Below, piece after piece: positions 22,675 through 25,966 of a stretch of 25,966 nt of DNA. The DNA is taken from NCBI GenBank assembly GCA_002409455.1, contig DHNI01000118.1:1-25966 (forward strand). The letters run 5' to 3'. The notes under the pieces were generated by a model. It was not told where the DNA came from and made no database searches. It saw only the letters and a list, made by a program, of their open reading frames with translations. Every line of letters begins with the position of its first letter. Position 1 is the first letter of the stretch. This DNA is from Firmicutes bacterium UBA5420. GTDB taxonomy: Bacteria; Bacillota; Limnochordia; Darwinibacteriales; Darwinibacteriaceae. A program made the translations under genes and the position numbers.

Positions 22675-24003
22675 ATGTGTGATACTATGGTTGCTTTGGG
22701 TAATTCGACTAAAGATGGAAACGTCATCTTCGCCAAAAACAGCGACCGTCAACCGAACGAGCCTCTGCTGATGATACGCATACCGCGCCACAGCCACGAC
22801 GATGGTGCTCAAGTCAAGTGCACTTACATAACCATAGACCAAGTCAGAGAGACCTATGATGTGCTGCTGCTCAAGCCTTCCTGGATGTGGGGTGCCGAAA
22901 TGGGGGCCAACGAATTTGGACTCAACATCGGCAATGAGGCAGTATTTACCAAGGTAAAGCAAGGGCCCGAGGCCCTTTTGGGCATGGATCTAGTGCGCCT
23001 TGCTTTAGAACGCTGCAAAACGAGCACAGAGGCCCTCCACCTGATCACAGATCTCTTGGAGAAACATGGCCAGGGTGGAAATTGTGGATATGAGAAGCAA
23101 TTTGTCTATCACAATTCCTTCCTAATCGCCGATCGCGATTCTGCCTGGGTGTTAGAAACAGCTGGGCCATATTGGGCTGCAGAAAGAGTGCAAGACGTAC
23201 GGGCGATCTCAAATCGCCTCAGTATTGGGAAAGACTTCGATCTCGCCCACTCCGAATTGATAAATCACGCCATCAAAAAGAGGTGGTGTCGATCAAAAGA
23301 CGATTTTGACTTCGCCCGCTGTTATTCCAATCACCTAATCACAAGGTTCAGTGGATCAGAGAGCCGTCACCGGGCCTGTTCCCTCCGTTTGCAGACAGAA
23401 AAGGGACAGATTACTGTTGAAACGATGATGGAGATCCTCCGCTCCCATGATCCAAAGCATGGCGACCAAAGGCCCTTTGATCGCCACGCACTGAGTAGCG
23501 TATGCATGCATGGTGGAGGCTTGGTTGGAGATCACACAACAGGAAGCTACGTAGCCTCGCTTAGCAGTACATTAGATACCTATTGGCTTACCGGAGGCTC
23601 CACGCCCTGCATCTCTATCTTTAAGCCTTACTGGATGGCAGACAATGGATTTCTATTCCGCGAAGAGCAAGAACAAGAAGCACTCGATTACTGGATGCTC
23701 CGGGAAGAGTTCCATCGTCTTGTTCTACAAGACAAGGTATTTGGACTAAAAGAGCACCTTAGAGAAGGTGCTGAACTGGAAAGAAAAAGCGTAGAGAAAG
23801 TGGCTTCTTTGGGCGCTGATGCAAATCCTCGAACATTGGAATCCATCATGATTGAGGCCTGGCGGCAAGAACACACACTTGTGCACACAGCGGTTATACA
23901 TAGTAGACCCAATGCCGGGGAAATTAAGGGCAGTTTACGCTTCAGACGCTACTGGAAAAAGCAGACCGAGAAGCTAGGTTTCTATAGCTCAAGCAAGTTA
24001 TGA
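22675..24003 (+). CDS. C69 (U34) family dipeptidase, Ntn hydrolase
   Basis: 442 residues. Cleaves dipeptides by an N-terminal Cys nucleophile freed by removing Met1: the protein starts MCDTMVALGNSTKDGNVIFAKNSDR, the classic PepD/C69 start with FAKNSDR and the following NEP. Further motifs are WGAEMGANEFGLNIGNEAVF, GNCGYEKQFVYHNSFLIADRDSAWVLET, and AISNRLSIG. There is no signal peptide, and Cys directly follows Met with no pro-peptide, so it is likely cytoplasmic. ATG 22675 has GAGGGG nine bases upstream; an in-frame ATG at 22591 would bury the Cys nucleophile 29 residues in. Alone on the plus strand; overlaps the aroB end by six bases, convergent. Confidence 0.9.
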   Translation: MCDTMVALGNSTKDGNVIFAKNSDRQPNEPLLMIRIPRHSHDDGAQVKCTYITIDQVRETYDVLLLKPSWMWGAEMGANEFGLNIGNEAVFTKVKQGPEALLGMDLVRLALERCKTSTEALHLITDLLEKHGQGGNCGYEKQFVYHNSFLIADRDSAWVLETAGPYWAAERVQDVRAISNRLSIGKDFDLAHSELINHAIKKRWCRSKDDFDFARCYSNHLITRFSGSESRHRACSLRLQTEKGQITVETMMEILRSHDPKHGDQRPFDRHALSSVCMHGGGLVGDHTTGSYVASLSSTLDTYWLTGGSTPCISIFKPYWMADNGFLFREEQEQEALDYWMLREEFHRLVLQDKVFGLKEHLREGAELERKSVEKVASLGADANPRTLESIMIEAWRQEHTLVHTAVIHSRPNAGEIKGSLRFRRYWKKQTEKLGFYSSSKL

Positions 24004-25071
24004 CATATTCAAGAGGTCTTGAATCAAGCCCGAGGCCTCTTTTTTTGTCAAGAGCATCTCGATGGTTTCTCCTTTGTTGCTCGGAAGAATGAAGGATATC
24101 TTGCCAGCCCTGTTTTTCTTATCCCCCATCATGTTCTCAATCAGACCCTCAAGCAAGGTATCTTTCAACTGAAGATTGATCCCCGTCTCTTGTATGAGTG
24201 CCAGAATTTCACTGCAATATTCTTGATCAATGAGCCCCAATTTTCGTGCTAGAAGGGCTTCCACATGCATACCAATTAGGATCGCTTCACCATGGGTATA
24301 TTGTTGGTACCCAGTGGCAATCTCCAAAGCATGGCCTATGGTATGGCCGTAGTTTAGGATTTTCCGCATTCCCTCTTCTTTCTCGTCTTCCGCCACTACC
24401 CGGGCCTTAGTCTCGCAGCAGCGTGTGATTACCTTTTTTAGTGCTTTTTCTTCCAGCGCGAGTATATCTGTAAAGTTCCTACGGAGATAGCCTAAAAAGG
24501 CATAGTCGCAGATTACTCCATACTTGATCACTTCAGCCATGCCGCTGATGAGCTGTCGTTTAGGCAAAGTGCCTAGAGTGTGCGTATCAATAAACACCCC
24601 TTGAGGCTGATAGAAGCTTCCTACCACATTCTTCCCGTGGGGCAAATTGACTGCTGTCTTTCCCCCTACAGAGCTATCTACCTGGGCCAATAAGGTCGTT
24701 GGAACTTGTATATAAGAAATGCCTCGCATATAAATGGAGGCACAAAAGCCTGCCAGATCGCCCACCACACCACCGCCTAAAGCAAGCACGCATGAGCTCC
24801 TGGTTATTCCAGAATCTAGCATTTTTCGTAAGATCGCCTCTACCATGTGCAGGTTTTTTGATTCCTCCCCTGCAGGAATGACAATTTTATGCACCTTGTT
24901 GTGCTTCCAGTTTCGCAGTAGATCTCTGCCATAAAGGTTGTCTACCGTTTCATCTGTAATCACAACCCAAGCGTCTGCAGGGCCCAGATACAATGGAAGA
25001 TTGGTTAAGAGTCCTCGATCGATATAAATCGTATAACCACGAGATCCCAAATCAATCTGTAAGGTTTCCAT
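23998..25071 (-). CDS. aroB: 3-dehydroquinate synthase
   Basis: Second step of the shikimate pathway: DAHP to 3-dehydroquinate, NAD- and metal-dependent, cytoplasmic. About 357 residues, normal. Motifs: PAGEESKN (NAD region), LGGGVVGDLAGF, RGISYIQVPTTLLAQVDSSVGGKTAVNLPHGKN, the metal-binding Glu in MAEVIKYG and His residues in LNYGHTIGHALE and THGEAILIGM. I chose ATG 25071, which has AAGGTGG just upstream; GTG 25095 overlapping the aroA stop (GTGA) is the alternative and would add eight residues. It follows aroA in the same operon. Confidence 0.95.
   Translation of the reverse strand: METLQIDLGSRGYTIYIDRGLLTNLPLYLGPADAWVVITDETVDNLYGRDLLRNWKHNKVHKIVIPAGEESKNLHMVEAILRKMLDSGITRSSCVLALGGGVVGDLAGFCASIYMRGISYIQVPTTLLAQVDSSVGGKTAVNLPHGKNVVGSFYQPQGVFIDTHTLGTLPKRQLISGMAEVIKYGVICDYAFLGYLRRNFTDILALEEKALKKVITRCCETKARVVAEDEKEEGMRKILNYGHTIGHALEIATGYQQYTHGEAILIGMHVEALLARKLGLIDQEYCSEILALIQETGINLQLKDTLLEGLIENMMGDKKNRAGKISFILPSNKGETIEMLLTKKEASGLIQDLLNMS
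24012..24047 (+). terminator. Rho-independent terminator of the dipeptidase, inside aroB 3' end
   Basis: AGAGGTCT (24012-24019) pairs with AGGCCTCT (24033-24040; one G-U), 13-base loop, then a run of seven T. It lies nine bases after the dipeptidase stop but wholly within the last codons of aroB on the other strand. Confidence 0.75.
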
Positions 25072-25091
25072 GCGCGTACCACCTTCTTTCG

Positions 25092-25966
25092 TCACGTAAC
25101 GATCTTCTGTAACGCTCGCTCAAATCCTGGAAAGGATATGCTGATGCAAGAACTACCCCTAATTTTCACAGGAGTATGGGCAAATAAGCCTGCTATGGCA
25201 AGGGCCAGAGCCATGCGATGATCCCCGTAACTTTCCACCTCAGCGCCCATCACTTTGTTTGGTCCCTTTACTTCTAAGCCATCAGGAAGTTCACGAATGC
25301 AGATGCCAAGTTTGCCAAGTTCGGTTACGAGTGCCCGAATTCGATCGGACTCCTTCACCCGCAGCTCCTCGGCACCGCTAATCGTCGTGATCCCCTCGGC
25401 TTGACCCGCTGCAACGGCCAAAACAGGGATTTCATCGACCACCCTTGGGATCATCTCTTTGTTAATAGTCGTACCATGGAGTCTTGTGCCTCTAACTATA
25501 ACATCACCACAGACTTCCCCGCCCTGTAGCACTATGTTTTCCAGTTCAATATGGGCTCCCATGCTTCTAAGGACATCGATAATCCCCGTTCGGCTCGGAT
25601 TTAGGCCGACATGCTCCATTACCAGATGCGAGCCTGGCAATGCAGCTGCTGCCGCCATGAAAAAGGCAGCCGATGAAATATCCCCAGGTACCCTAATCTC
25701 CCTGGCCTCAAGCTCCGAACATGTCACCGTAGTCTTCCCGTCTTCTACTTCGATCGGGGCGCCTAGAGATTCAAGCATAAGCTCGGTATGATTACGAGCA
25801 GGCATTATTTCTTGAACACTTGTTTTACCAGCCGCGTACAGCCCGGCCAACAAGACAGCTGATTTCACCTGTGCACTAGGCACCGGAAGGGTATAGTCTA
25901 TTCCTTTGAGATTTTGCCCCTGAATAACTAAGGGGGCCAAATCACAACCATTTCGGCCCTGGATCA
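25092..25966 (-). CDS. aroA: 3-phosphoshikimate 1-carboxyvinyltransferase (EPSP synthase), N-terminus outside window
   Basis: Sixth step of the shikimate pathway, joining phosphoenolpyruvate to shikimate-3-phosphate. The frame is open to the window edge; about 291 of roughly 430 residues are visible, covering the middle and C-terminal parts. Motifs: LPVPSAQVKSAVLLAGLYA (shikimate-3-phosphate site), RNHTELML, GDISSAAFF, the catalytic Asp in VDEIPVLAVAA, ELRVKESDRI with catalytic Glu and PEP-binding Arg, and YGDHRMALALAIAGL. The C-terminal GSSCISISFPGFE matches the usual SFP-F end. It lies directly upstream of aroB, with stop and start regions touching. Confidence 0.95.
   Translation of the reverse strand, partial: IQGRNGCDLAPLVIQGQNLKGIDYTLPVPSAQVKSAVLLAGLYAAGKTSVQEIMPARNHTELMLESLGAPIEVEDGKTTVTCSELEAREIRVPGDISSAAFFMAAAAALPGSHLVMEHVGLNPSRTGIIDVLRSMGAHIELENIVLQGGEVCGDVIVRGTRLHGTTINKEMIPRVVDEIPVLAVAAGQAEGITTISGAEELRVKESDRIRALVTELGKLGICIRELPDGLEVKGPNKVMGAEVESYGDHRMALALAIAGLFAHTPVKIRGSSCISISFPGFERALQKIVT

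Overview
The window looks like a chromosomal piece of an anaerobic or microaerophilic Bacillota (Firmicutes) with two membranes. The Firmicutes side rests on strong AGGAGG-type ribosome binding sites, a YtrA-type GntR regulator with its ABC-2 transporter, a CheX-type phosphatase and a C69 dipeptidase. The two-membrane side rests on one gene: a secreted beta-barrel protein ending in Phe, sitting behind LolA-like and LolCDE-like genes. Known diderm Firmicutes are Limnochordia, Halanaerobiales and Negativicutes; Limnochordia is my best guess, from gene content only. Genes are tightly packed and no gap without a gene exceeds about 300 bases. I see no tRNA, rRNA, CRISPR array, insertion sequence or prophage gene.

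Left part (1-7085): housekeeping and small metabolic genes. These are the 3' end of deoD (purine nucleoside phosphorylase) with a terminator, a lysA-type diaminopimelate decarboxylase, msrA convergent to it, and a SAM methyltransferase divergent from msrA. A minus-strand operon follows: secreted cyclophilin, GH130 glycoside phosphorylase, iron alcohol dehydrogenase. Divergent from it is a translationally coupled bacteriohemerythrin-CheX pair.

Middle (7042-12833): a five-gene minus-strand operon in the order ATPase, FtsX-type permease, FtsX-type permease, LolA-like periplasmic protein, outer-membrane beta-barrel. It has a good promoter upstream and a hairpin terminator downstream. This is a self-contained candidate trans-envelope export system and the most interesting unit in the window. 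Just upstream is a 23-codon small ORF with its own promoter-like sequence and a strong Shine-Dalgarno.

Next (13001-14934): a ytrA-like GntR repressor, ABC ATPase and ABC-2 permease operon, with an inverted repeat lying on its promoter. Then (14963-22467) a ten-gene Mrp/Mbh-type cation/proton antiporter operon, order E-F-G-(MbhD)-(MbhE)-B-C-D-D2-NuoL-like. MrpA is split, there are three antiporter-like large subunits, and no hydrogenase genes are present. It has a clear promoter, a 14-bp perfect palindrome in the leader and a terminator.

Right end (22675-25966): a C69 (U34) dipeptidase with an N-terminal Cys nucleophile, convergent with the shikimate genes aroA (cut by the window edge) and aroB.

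Functional calls come from conserved motifs read by eye. No database search was run, so substrates of the transporters and of GH130 are open.
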